Shown here piece by piece: positions 15,991-23,052 of a stretch of DNA of 41,572 nt; positions within the stretch are counted from its first letter, which is position 1; the number at the start of each line of letters is the position of its first letter. The notes under the pieces were generated by a model. The model was given only the letters and a program-made list of their open reading frames with translations, was not told the origin of the DNA and searched no databases. The position numbers and the translations under genes were made by a program. The stretch spans positions 1 to 41,572 of the forward strand of contig NZ_JAEMSS010000012.1 of the NCBI RefSeq assembly GCF_016462705.1. The letters are read 5' to 3'. This DNA is from Nocardioides sp. Lineage in GTDB: Bacteria > Actinomycetota > Actinomycetes > Propionibacteriales > Nocardioidaceae.

Positions 15991-18920
15991 CCGTGGCACC
16001 GGCGCCGGTGACCCTGAGGGTCCACCAGCGGGAGGCGCTCGCGGCGTTGGCCGGTGCCTGGACCGCCGGTCGTCGGCGGGCCTGGGTGGCGATGCCCCCC
16101 GGCGCCGGCAAGACGCTCGTCGGCCTGGAGACCATCCGCGACCGGCTGGCCGCCGGCGCCGTGGGCCGCGCCGTGGTGCTGGGCCCGAACACCGCGATCC
16201 AGGGCCAGTGGGAGCGCGCGGCCCGCGACCTCGGGCTGGAGGTCGCGACCGACCGGACGCTTTCCTCGGCCGTGACCGCATTGACCTACCAGGCGTTGGC
16301 CGTCTTCGACCCGGACCAGGAGGTCGACGACGACGGCGAACCGACCTCGGTGGTTGAGGAGGTCGCGCTAGCGACCGTCTCGAAACCTCCGCAAGCTGTG
16401 CTGGAACCCGACCCCATGGGGTTGAGTCCCAGCACCGCGTCACCTGGTTTCGAGACGGTTGCTGCGCAACCTCCTCAACCACCGGTGACGTCGCCACTTC
16501 TGACTCGCCTGCACCCCAACGGCCAGGCGTTCGTCGAGCAGCTCAAGGCCGCCGGGCCGCTGCTGCTCGTGCTCGACGAGTGCCACCACCTGCTCGAGGT
16601 GTGGGGCCGGCTGCTGGGCGAGCTGCTCGACCAGCTGCCGGACGCCATGGTGCTCGGGCTGACCGCGACGCCGCCCGAGGCGCTCACGGCCGACCAGGCG
16701 GTGCTGGTCGACCAGCTGTTCGGCACGCCGCTCTACCGGGCGAGCATCCCGGCGGTGGTCAAGGTCGGCGACCTGGCGCCGTACGTCGAGCTGGCCTGGC
16801 TCACCACGCCGACGCCGCAGGAGGCGGACTGGCTGAAGGAGGAGGCGGCCCGGTTCCAGGAGCTGGTCACGCAGATGTCCGCCCCGACGTTCGGGTCGAT
16901 CCCGTTCCTGCAGTGGCTCGACGCGCGGTTCGTGGCGACCACGGTGCCGTGGTTCAACCTGCTCAAGGAGCAGCCCGAGGTCTGCCGTGCCGTGCTGCGC
17001 CTCCACCACGTCGGGATGCTGCGGCTCCCACCGGGCGCCCGGATGTCCGAGGAGGACCGCACCCGGCCGACCGCAGACGACTGGTGCCTGCTGATCGACG
17101 ACTGGCTGCGCGGGCACCTCACGAAGACCGGCAAGCCGGAGGACGACCAGGTCGTCGAGGCGGTACGCCGGGCGCTGCCCTCGGTGGGCTACCAGTGGAC
17201 CAAGCGCGGGATCCGCCGCGGCCGCAGCCCGGTCGACCGGGTGCTCGCCAGGTCGGAGTCCAAGACCGAGGCCGTCGTGACGATCGTCGGGGCCGAGCAC
17301 CGCAACCTGGGCGACGACATGCGGATGCTGGTGCTCTGCGACCACGAGCGCGCCGGCGCCACCCTGCCGGCCGACCTCACCGGCGTCATCGACCAGCAGT
17401 CCGGGTCGGCGCACGCGATGCTGTACGCACTGGTGGCGGGCCCGGAGACCGGGCCGCTGGCACCGATGCTCGTCACGGGGCAGACCGTGGCGGGCGCGCC
17501 GGGCACGCTGCTGGCGTTCCAGGCCTGGCTGCCCGACCGGGCGCTGGCCGACAAGCTGCGGGTCGAGCCCCTGGCGGGCTCGGCCACCTTGAGCAGCCTG
17601 GTGGGACCGTGGGAGAGCCGCGACTGGGTCGGCCTGGTGACGACGTACTTCGAGGACGGCCGCTGCCAGGTCCTGGTCGGCACCCGGGCGCTGCTCGGCG
17701 AGGGCTGGGACGCCCGGCGGATCACCGGCCTGGCCGACGTCACGGCGGTCACCACGATCACGAGCGTCGTCCAGACCCGCGGCCGGGCGCTGCGGACCGA
17801 CCCGCTCCGGCCGGACAAGGTGGCCGTCAACTGGTCACTGGTCTGCGTCACCGACACCCATCCGAAAGGCGGCAACGACTGGGATCGGCTGGTGCGCAAG
17901 CACGAGGGCTTCCTCGGCCTGGACGCCGACGGCCAGATCATCGACGGCGTCGCCCACTGCGACCCGGCGTTCTCCCCGTTCGTGCCCCCACCGGTCAGCG
18001 AGTTCGCGGCCGCCAACGCCCGGGCCCTGCTGCGCAGCGAGCAGCGGGCGCTGGTGCGGCAGCAGTGGCAGGTCGGTCAGCCGTACGTCGACGCCACGGT
18101 CCCCACGATCCGGATCAAGGAGCGGGGGCAGCCCGGACAGGCCGGCTTCGGGCTGGGCACCGAGGCCGCGGAGGTCGTCCTGCGGCCGGACGCCGCCGAG
18201 CTGCGCGGCATCCGCCGGCACGCGGTGCGCGACCGGGCGACGTCCCTGCTCGCCGGCGCGGCGGTCGTCGCCGGGGTGGTCTCGCTGGTGACCGGTGGCC
18301 TGCCCGTCCTGGCCGGCGCCCTCGTGGTCGGCGGCGCCGCGGCGTACGCCCGGGTGTGCAGCCACTTCTCGCGTGGCCGCGAGCTCCTCGCGGCCGCGGA
18401 GACCCCGCCGTCGGTGGTCCGGGTCGCCTCGGCGGTGGCGGACGGGCTGCTCGGAGCGGGACTCACCCGTCGAGGCTCGGACTCGGTCGAGGTCGTCCTC
18501 GACCACGAGGGGGAGTACCGCTGCCTGCTCCGTGACGTGGACGCGACCGAGGCGGGGCTGTTCGCCGAGGCGCTGGAGGAGGCGGTCGCACCGATCGGCC
18601 TGCCGCGCTACCTGGTGCCGCGCTGGGTGCGGACCACCCGCGCGCGCACCGGACGGCTGGGCCGTTGGGCCGGGCGCTGGTCGGCGCTGCTGGCGGGTTT
18701 CGGGAGGATCCGCTCCGACGGTGTGGTCTGGCACGCCGTGCCCACGGCCCTCGGTGTCAACGCCGAGCGCGCGGCGGCGTACGCCAAGGCCTGGGACCAC
18801 TGGGTCGGCGGCGGGGACCCCGTCTACACCGGCTCGCCGGAGGGCCAGGGCATCCTCGCCGCCAACCAGGGGACCGACCCGTTCGACGCGAGCACGGTCA
18901 TGCGGAGGCAGTGGGCCTAG
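15987..18920 (+). CDS. SF2 (DEAD/DEAH) helicase with C-terminal membrane-like hairpin
   Basis: The 977-residue protein has SF2 helicase motifs in order: Walker A PPGAGKT (37-43), DECHH (197-201), LTATPP (225-230), the GTRALLGEGWD region, and QTRGRALR (from 596). Between motifs I and II it carries about 46 residues (roughly 121-166) encoded by a palindromic element, which sit in a low-complexity loop. Near 752-790 two hydrophobic stretches separated by GG (TSLLAGAAVVAGVVSLVTGG, then PVLAGALVVGGAAAYA) look like a membrane hairpin, unusual for a helicase. The rest of the C-terminus has no recognised domain. The GTG start overlaps the glnE stop as GTGA. Substrate and role are unknown; no nuclease or methylase is adjacent. 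Confidence 0.85.
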   Translation: MTVAPAPVTLRVHQREALAALAGAWTAGRRRAWVAMPPGAGKTLVGLETIRDRLAAGAVGRAVVLGPNTAIQGQWERAARDLGLEVATDRTLSSAVTALTYQALAVFDPDQEVDDDGEPTSVVEEVALATVSKPPQAVLEPDPMGLSPSTASPGFETVAAQPPQPPVTSPLLTRLHPNGQAFVEQLKAAGPLLLVLDECHHLLEVWGRLLGELLDQLPDAMVLGLTATPPEALTADQAVLVDQLFGTPLYRASIPAVVKVGDLAPYVELAWLTTPTPQEADWLKEEAARFQELVTQMSAPTFGSIPFLQWLDARFVATTVPWFNLLKEQPEVCRAVLRLHHVGMLRLPPGARMSEEDRTRPTADDWCLLIDDWLRGHLTKTGKPEDDQVVEAVRRALPSVGYQWTKRGIRRGRSPVDRVLARSESKTEAVVTIVGAEHRNLGDDMRMLVLCDHERAGATLPADLTGVIDQQSGSAHAMLYALVAGPETGPLAPMLVTGQTVAGAPGTLLAFQAWLPDRALADKLRVEPLAGSATLSSLVGPWESRDWVGLVTTYFEDGRCQVLVGTRALLGEGWDARRITGLADVTAVTTITSVVQTRGRALRTDPLRPDKVAVNWSLVCVTDTHPKGGNDWDRLVRKHEGFLGLDADGQIIDGVAHCDPAFSPFVPPPVSEFAAANARALLRSEQRALVRQQWQVGQPYVDATVPTIRIKERGQPGQAGFGLGTEAAEVVLRPDAAELRGIRRHAVRDRATSLLAGAAVVAGVVSLVTGGLPVLAGALVVGGAAAYARVCSHFSRGRELLAAAETPPSVVRVASAVADGLLGAGLTRRGSDSVEVVLDHEGEYRCLLRDVDATEAGLFAEALEEAVAPIGLPRYLVPRWVRTTRARTGRLGRWAGRWSALLAGFGRIRSDGVVWHAVPTALGVNAERAAAYAKAWDHWVGGGDPVYTGSPEGQGILAANQGTDPFDASTVMRRQWA
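16348..16484. repeat. 137-bp nested palindromic element inserted in frame within the helicase gene
   Basis: The outer arms (40 bases at 16348-16387; 39 bases at 16446-16484) are inverted copies differing only at a small centre. Each arm itself holds a mini-hairpin, GTCGC-gcta-GCGAC on the left and GTTGC-gca-GCAAC on the right, with paired base changes that keep the stem. A further inverted repeat (16398-16435, 15 of 18 pairs) fills the middle. The helicase frame passes through without a stop, giving residues such as SVVEEVALATVSKPPQ and PGFETVAAQPPQPP. It resembles high-copy palindromic repeats of actinobacterial genomes. No obvious target duplication is visible. Confidence 0.88.
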
Positions 18921-18931
18921 GTCCCGGGTCC

Positions 18932-18937
18932 TAGGTT
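18932..18937 (+). promoter_or_regulatory. Leaderless-type -10 box of the isocitrate lyase/PEP mutase-family gene
   Basis: TAGGTT lies exactly six bases before the ATG at 18944 and no ribosome binding site is present. It sits in the 23 bases after the helicase stop, so the downstream gene has its own promoter. Confidence 0.55.
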
Positions 18938-18943
18938 GGCTCC

Positions 18944-19729
18944 ATGACTGCTGACGACGCGACGAAGGCCAAGGGCGCCGAGCTGCTGCGCCTCCACCAG
19001 GACGAGAAGCTGCTCACGCTCGTCAACGTCTGGGACGTGATCACTGCCCGGACGGTCGCCGCCGTCGAGGGCACCACCGCCCTGGCCACCGCCAGTCACT
19101 CGATCGCCTCGTCGTTCGGCTACGAGGACGGCGAGAACATCCCGCTCGACCTGATGCTCGAGCAGGTCAAGCGCATCGTCGACTCCACCGACCTCCCGGT
19201 GACCGCCGACCTCGAGGGCGGCTACGGCAACGCGCCCGAGACCGTCCGCCGCGCCATCGGGCTGGGCGTCGTCGGCGCCAACATCGAGGACCAGCTCAAG
19301 CCCCTCGCCGAGGCGGCCGCGCAGGTCGAGGCCATCATGAAGGTGGCCGAGGAGGAGGGCGTCGACTTCGTCCTCAACGCCCGCACCGACGCCTTCGCCC
19401 TGAACCGCCAGGGAGATCCGGCGGAGAACCTGGCGGTGGCCATCGAGCGGGGCAGGGCCTATCTCGACGCCGGCGCACCGGTCGTGTTCGTCCCGGCCAT
19501 CCTCGACGAGGACCAGATCCTCCAGCTCGTGGAAGCGTTCGGTCCGCGGCGGCTCACCACGATCGGGATCCCGGGGCTTCCCCCGCGGGACTGGCAGGAG
19601 GCTCACGGTGTCGCGCGGACGTCGTACGGACCGTTGTCACAGAACGTCGCGCTGACCGCCCTCCAGGAGCTGGTCGAGGAGGTCCACCGCGGAGGCGGAG
19701 TGCCGTCGAACCTGCGCATCCTCAACTGA
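18944..19729 (+). CDS. Isocitrate lyase/PEP mutase superfamily protein
   Basis: The 261-residue TIM-barrel protein carries LLTLVNVWDVITARTV, then TADLEGGYGN with the metal-binding Asp89, GANIEDQ (116-ish Glu-Asp pair) and VLNARTDAF, the block order of the PEP mutase-like branch. The KKCGH catalytic loop of true isocitrate lyase is missing. Members include phosphonopyruvate hydrolase, oxaloacetate decarboxylases and many enzymes without a known substrate. A C-C bond-cleaving lyase on a 2-oxo or 2-hydroxy acid is the likeliest reaction, and the exact substrate cannot be told. It is transcribed alone from its own leaderless promoter. Confidence 0.88.
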   Translation: MTADDATKAKGAELLRLHQDEKLLTLVNVWDVITARTVAAVEGTTALATASHSIASSFGYEDGENIPLDLMLEQVKRIVDSTDLPVTADLEGGYGNAPETVRRAIGLGVVGANIEDQLKPLAEAAAQVEAIMKVAEEEGVDFVLNARTDAFALNRQGDPAENLAVAIERGRAYLDAGAPVVFVPAILDEDQILQLVEAFGPRRLTTIGIPGLPPRDWQEAHGVARTSYGPLSQNVALTALQELVEEVHRGGGVPSNLRILN

Positions 19730-19743
19730 CGCCCGCGAGTCAG
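19726..19743. terminator. Weak hairpin holding both convergent stop codons
   Basis: CTGAC (19726-19730) and GTCAG (19739-19743) can pair around an 8-base loop. The stop codons of the flanking convergent genes lie within the arms. Five base pairs without a T-run make a weak candidate only. Confidence 0.3.
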
Positions 19744-19916
19744 CCGACCGCGGCGCTCCGGGGCTCCTCCTGGCGACGCTCGAGGTCGGTGTCGTCTCCT
19801 TGGAGGACGCCGGTCAGCAGGAGGATCCCGAGGACCAGCACGATCGCGCCGATCACGGCGATGGGCCACAGATACCTACGCACGGGCAGCCGGTGCCCAG
19901 GCGTGCCGCCGGACAT
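19740..19916 (-). CDS. Single-pass membrane protein (58 aa)
   Basis: The frame from ATG 19916 encodes 58 residues: a basic N-terminus (HRLPVRRYLW), one transmembrane helix (about 18-39, PIAVIGAIVLVLGILLLTGV) and an acidic/basic tail (GDDTDLERRQEEPRSAAVG). No family is recognised. It starts 12 bases after the stop of the larger membrane-anchored protein on the same strand, so the two are probably co-transcribed and may interact. No good ribosome binding site is visible. Coding status is supported by spacing and by the clean membrane-protein profile. Confidence 0.6.
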   Translation of the reverse strand: MSGGTPGHRLPVRRYLWPIAVIGAIVLVLGILLLTGVLQGDDTDLERRQEEPRSAAVG

Positions 19917-19928
19917 GAGCCGGGGCGG

Positions 19929-20828
19929 CTACTCGGTCGGGAGCTTCGCGGGCAGCACGCTCAGCGAGTCGAGGATCCGCTGGCCGACCTCGTCCGGGGT
20001 CGTCGGCGCCAGGCCGATCTGCACGTAGACGTAGACGTCCCGGTCGCTGGAGATCATCTCGACCTCGATCGCTCGCCACCCGTCGATGGCCGAGCAGTCC
20101 TGCCAGGCCTTCACCGCCCCGACCCAGCCCTCCCCGATACGCGGGGCGTGACTGACCGACGGCGCGCACCCGTGCGCCGGCAGGTAGACCGAGCCCTCGA
20201 GCCGTCCCTCGAACAGGTCGACCACGGCCGCGTCGTCGAGCGCGTCGACCCCGAGGTCGTCGAAGGTCTGGGTCGACGCGCCGACCCAGACCGTCTCGTC
20301 GCTGGCGAACACGACGGCCATCGGGTCCGGGCCGGAGCGCAGTCCGCGGCCCGGGCTCGTGACGCCACCGATCCCGCCGAAGACGGCGTCGACCGCGCCC
20401 CAGGTCTCCGGGACGTCGACGGCGATCGCCTTGCCGCTCTCGGAGACGTGCTTGTAGTCGACCTCGACCTCGACCATGGCCGCGGCGCTCGACGAGTCCG
20501 CCGACTCCGTGGGGTCGTCGTCACCGAACAGCGAGTCGATCCGGTCCTGGGACAGGACCCCGCCGATGACGGTGGTGATGAGCGCCGTGACCGCCGTCGT
20601 CGCGGCCACCGTCGGCAGCTTGGACCGGCTCTTGGCCTGTCCCGCGGCGGCGTCCGCCGCAGCAGCCCGACGTCTCCTGCGTCGTCGGCGAGGTGACTCG
20701 GGGCCGGCCGGAACTGCCGCCGCCGGCCCCGGCGCGGGGTCAGGAGCGGGAGCCGGAACCGGTCTCGGAGTGGTGTCGGGGGCAGCGGCGGCCGGGGACG
20801 CCGGCCCCTCACCGCTGACGTCGCTCAC
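19929..20828 (-). CDS. Pro/Ala-rich, Arg-tract membrane-anchored protein
   Basis: The 299-residue protein has a disordered Pro/Ala-rich cytosolic N-terminus (1-45), eight consecutive arginines (47-54), a transmembrane helix (about 71-93) and an exterior domain of about 190 residues with two cysteines (HGCAPS, WQDCSA) that may pair. The exterior has a serine/acidic linker (DDDPTESADSSSAAA) and then an alpha/beta-looking domain. No family is recognised; the layout recalls actinobacterial membrane proteins with a LpqN/PsbP-like exterior, but I cannot confirm that. The GTG start follows GGAGGGG. The small membrane protein gene follows 12 bases downstream. Confidence 0.7.
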   Translation of the reverse strand: MSDVSGEGPASPAAAAPDTTPRPVPAPAPDPAPGPAAAVPAGPESPRRRRRRRRAAAADAAAGQAKSRSKLPTVAATTAVTALITTVIGGVLSQDRIDSLFGDDDPTESADSSSAAAMVEVEVDYKHVSESGKAIAVDVPETWGAVDAVFGGIGGVTSPGRGLRSGPDPMAVVFASDETVWVGASTQTFDDLGVDALDDAAVVDLFEGRLEGSVYLPAHGCAPSVSHAPRIGEGWVGAVKAWQDCSAIDGWRAIEVEMISSDRDVYVYVQIGLAPTTPDEVGQRILDSLSVLPAKLPTE

Positions 20829-20895
20829 GGCCCCTCCGGTTGCGTGCTCTCACCCTTGACCCGAGTCAGGGCACGCTAGCAACTCGACCCGGAAA

Positions 20896-21882
20896 TCACA
20901 GCCAGGCTTGCCCACGCAGCACCTGCTCCTCCCACCAGACCAGCTCCTCGTCGTACCCGCTCAGCGCCTTCTCCCAGCCGAACTGCACGAGTGCACCGAC
21001 GAGACAGAGACCGAGCTGTCGCTCCCACCATGCGCTGGTGGCGACGCCGCGGCGCTCGAGGGCGTCCCGGTAGTCGGCGATGACCTGCTCCTTGGAGGTG
21101 GGCAGGCGGCGGCAGTTGATGGCGAGGTACCACGCCAGGTCGCTGAGTGCGGCGCCCCGGCCGGGCAGCTCCCAGTCGAGCAGCACGGTGCGCCCGGCGT
21201 CGTCGCTGCCCAGGTTGTCCAGCTTCCAGTTGCCGTGCACGAAGGTCTGGGGCGTGCTCTGGAGGGCGACGACCAGCGGCGTCGGCTCGTGCACGAGCGG
21301 CACCACGACGCCGGCCGCGGCGGGAGCGACCCTCTCCAGGGCAGGCCAGCCCTGCGCGACGAGGCGGGGGACGAGGTGGTCCGACCCGAGCGCCGCCTCC
21401 GCACGGGCCATCGCGGGGGAGAGCTCGAGGTAGCGGCGGGCTGCCGGCACCACGTCGATGTCGAGATCCGTCTCCCAGAACGCCGCGTGCAGGGCGGCCA
21501 TGTGGTCGAGGAACGCCAGGTGCTGGTCGAGCGGCACCGGGTCGTCGGTCGCCGGCACCAGCAGCTCACTGACGTCGAGCATGAGGATCGCCGAACGCCG
21601 TGGGTCGTCGCGGTCCTGGGCGACTCCCACGATCGGCTGGACGAGGCAGTCCGGCAGCGCGTCGAGGATCCCGCGCCGCCAGAGCTCGACGGTGGCGCTC
21701 CCGGGCACCGCAGCCGCCCGGAGGGTCCAGTCGGCGGTCTCGTCGAGGTGCTTGAGCACGTGCGGCCGGCCGCCGATCCACACCCGCTCGAGGCGGGCGC
21801 CGGACTTGCCCGGTGTCTCGAGCTCCTCGCGTCGATCGGCGTCCGCGGTGAGCGCCGCCACGGAGTCCAGGACCGGTCGCAC
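20896..21882 (-). CDS. Phosphotransferase-fold (APH-like) protein with HGN in place of HGD
   Basis: The roughly 328-residue protein has an N-terminal kinase-lobe segment with GKSGARLERVWI and HVLKHL (ATP-lysine region), and a C-terminal lobe with FVHGNWKLDNLG and VLLDWELPG, as in aminoglycoside/choline-type phosphotransferases. In this fold the catalytic base is the Asp of HGDxxxxN; here that position (residue 218) is Asn. The following metal motif (LLDWE) is kept. The start is chosen at GTG 21882 because GGAGGA lies nine bases upstream; GTG 21891 directly abuts that site. The substrate is unknown, and resistance to drugs should not be assumed. Confidence 0.8.
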   Translation of the reverse strand: MRPVLDSVAALTADADRREELETPGKSGARLERVWIGGRPHVLKHLDETADWTLRAAAVPGSATVELWRRGILDALPDCLVQPIVGVAQDRDDPRRSAILMLDVSELLVPATDDPVPLDQHLAFLDHMAALHAAFWETDLDIDVVPAARRYLELSPAMARAEAALGSDHLVPRLVAQGWPALERVAPAAAGVVVPLVHEPTPLVVALQSTPQTFVHGNWKLDNLGSDDAGRTVLLDWELPGRGAALSDLAWYLAINCRRLPTSKEQVIADYRDALERRGVATSAWWERQLGLCLVGALVQFGWEKALSGYDEELVWWEEQVLRGQAWL

Positions 21883-21930
21883 GTCGGTCACTCCTCCAGC
21901 CTGCCCGATCGGTCCCGGTCCTGGACAGGG

Positions 21931-21964
21931 CAAGAGGCGGGGTCCGCGTAGGCCCCGCCTCTTG
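21931..21964 (-). terminator. Strong hairpin downstream of hsp20
   Basis: Perfect 12-base arms (CAAGAGGCGGGG and its complement) around a 10-base loop, 21 bases beyond the hsp20 stop on the transcribed strand. There is no T-run after it, as is common for terminators in GC-rich actinobacteria. Confidence 0.75.
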
Positions 21965-21985
21965 GTGTGCTCCGCGTCAGTGCGG

Positions 21986-22411
21986 TCAGGCCTCGATGGC
22001 CTGCCGGTCGGTGGAGCCGGTGTTGATCTCGATCTTGCGCGGCTTCGCCTTCTCGGCGACGGGGACGATCAGGCGCAGCACGCCGCCGTCGTACGACGCC
22101 TCGATGCGCTCGAGGTCGAGGTTGTCACCCAGGACGAGCTGGCGGCTGAACGCGCCGCGTGGGCGCTCGGAAGCGAGCATCTCCCAGTCGCCGTTGCGGG
22201 CGACGCGCTCAGCGCGGACGGTGAGGACGTTGCGCTCGACGTCGAGGTCGATCGTCTCCTGGGCGACGCCCGGCAGATCGAACTCGATGACGAAGCGGTC
22301 ACCCTCTCGCCAGGCGTCCATCGGCATCACCGCAGGACGGCTGGTGGTGCCGAGCAGGCTCTGGGTGAGCCGGTCGAAGTCACGGAACGGATCGGCGGTT
22401 CGCAGCAGCAT
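21986..22411 (-). CDS. hsp20: Hsp20/alpha-crystallin family small heat shock protein
   Basis: The 141-residue protein is an ATP-independent holdase chaperone. It has a short N-terminal arm ([13 protein letters not shown]), an alpha-crystallin domain (about 30-125) with the strands [27 protein letters not shown], the [14 protein letters not shown] loop and the signature [23 protein letters not shown], then a short tail. ATG 22411 follows an excellent AGGAGG at eight bases. The 5' region holds two 7-8-7 dyads and a divergent MerR/HspR-type gene, so heat-responsive repression by that neighbour is likely. Confidence 0.95.
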   Translation of the reverse strand: MLLRTADPFRDFDRLTQSLLGTTSRPAVMPMDAWREGDRFVIEFDLPGVAQETIDLDVERNVLTVRAERVARNGDWEMLASERPRGAFSRQLVLGDNLDLERIEASYDGGVLRLIVPVAEKAKPRKIEINTGSTDRQAIEA

Positions 22412-22438
22412 GGCGTGTCCTCCTGGTTCTGGGGTTGC

Positions 22439-22460
22439 GGTGGGAGATCGGCTTCCCACC
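22439..22460. promoter_or_regulatory. 7-8-7 dyad in the hsp20 leader
   Basis: GGTGGGA (22439-22445) and TCCCACC (22454-22460) form perfect 7-base arms separated by 8 bases. It lies 28 bases upstream of the hsp20 start, just upstream of its AGGAGG. It may fold in the mRNA leader or be an operator; the geometry is the same as the AT-rich dyad nearby. Confidence 0.45.
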
Positions 22461-22471
22461 GGGCGGTGCTT

Positions 22472-22493
22472 ACCTATATCAACTGTTATAGGT
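22472..22493. promoter_or_regulatory. AT-rich 7-8-7 dyad, candidate HspR-type operator
   Basis: ACCTATA (22472-22478) and TATAGGT (22487-22493) are perfect arms around an 8-base spacer, in a rare AT-rich patch between hsp20 and the divergent MerR-family gene. MerR-family proteins bind such dyads within promoters. It does not match the classical HspR box (CTTGAGT-N7-ACTCAAG). Confidence 0.6.
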
Positions 22494-22560
22494 ATCATGT
22501 ATTCCCGATGTCAAGTCGAGGTCGAGCCGATATCAGGTCAGAGGAAGGAGGGGTCTTCCG

Positions 22561-22854
22561 GTGAGCCAGGACGCACACCACCGCGGTGTCTTCGCCATCT
22601 CGGTCGCGGCCGACATGGTGGCCATGCAGATCCAGAACCTCCGCGTCTACGAGCGTCGAGGTCTCGTCGACCCGGACCGCTCCTCGGGCGGCAACCGCCT
22701 CTACAGCCCGGCCGACATCGAGGTCCTGCACCGCATCCGCGACCTGCTGGCCGAGGGCCTCAACCTGGCCGGGATCTCGAAGGTGCTCGAGCTCGAGCGC
22801 TCCGTCGCCAGGCTTCGCGACGAGAACGCGAGACTCCGCGGCGCCCTACAGTGA
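22561..22854 (+). CDS. MerR-family regulator, HspR-like
   Basis: The 97-residue protein has an N-terminal MerR-type winged HTH: FAISVAADMVAMQIQNLRVY with YERRGLVDPDRSSGGNRLYS, then DIEVLHRIRDLLAEGLNLAG. The last 25 residues form a short coiled-coil helix (LELERSVARLRDENARLRG) and there is no effector domain. This is the layout of HspR, the heat-shock repressor, and of related regulators paired with hsp20. The GTG start follows GAAGGAGGGG at slightly short spacing. The gene is divergent from hsp20 and shares its control region, so autoregulation and repression of hsp20 are the natural model. Confidence 0.88.
   Translation: MSQDAHHRGVFAISVAADMVAMQIQNLRVYERRGLVDPDRSSGGNRLYSPADIEVLHRIRDLLAEGLNLAGISKVLELERSVARLRDENARLRGALQ
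22847..22852 (+). promoter_or_regulatory. Leaderless-type -10 box of the small lipoprotein gene
   Basis: TACAGT lies six bases before GTG 22859, and its last base begins the stop codon (22852-22854) of the upstream regulator gene. This parallels the nadE arrangement. Confidence 0.45.
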
Positions 22855-22858
22855 CTCC

Positions 22859-23047
22859 GTGACCCGACGCCTACTGGCCGCGCTGGCACTCGTCGGGGGC
22901 CTCGTGCTCGCCGGCTGCAGTGACAGCCCGACCTGCGACGACCTCGCGTCGATCGAGGCGGAGCTGGAGAGCACGGACAGCAGCGATCCCGACTACAACG
23001 ACCTGATGACCCGGGCCAAGCAGGCCGCAGCCGACTGCAACAGCTGA
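22859..23047 (+). CDS. Small secreted lipoprotein (62 aa)
   Basis: The 62-residue product starts with a basic segment and hydrophobic core (MTRRLLAALALVGGLVLAGC). The LAGC lipobox places the lipidated cysteine at residue 20. The mature 43 residues are acidic with three cysteines in all (including the lipid one), CDDLASIEAELESTDSSD and QAAADCNS, so the other two may pair. No family is recognised. The GTG start is supported by the TACAGT box six bases upstream. It is four bases after the regulator gene. Confidence 0.75.
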   Translation: MTRRLLAALALVGGLVLAGCSDSPTCDDLASIEAELESTDSSDPDYNDLMTRAKQAAADCNS

Positions 23048-23052
23048 CGGGG

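Noticed and set aside
16348..16484. The palindromic element as an insertion sequence or CRISPR fragment
   Set aside because: It encodes no transposase, has no regular repeat-spacer pattern and shows no evident target-site duplication; a non-autonomous palindromic repeat fits better.
22412..22560. Classical HspR box (HAIR, CTTGAGT-N7-ACTCAAG) upstream of hsp20
   Set aside because: No match was found in this interval; only the two 7-8-7 dyads of other sequence are present.
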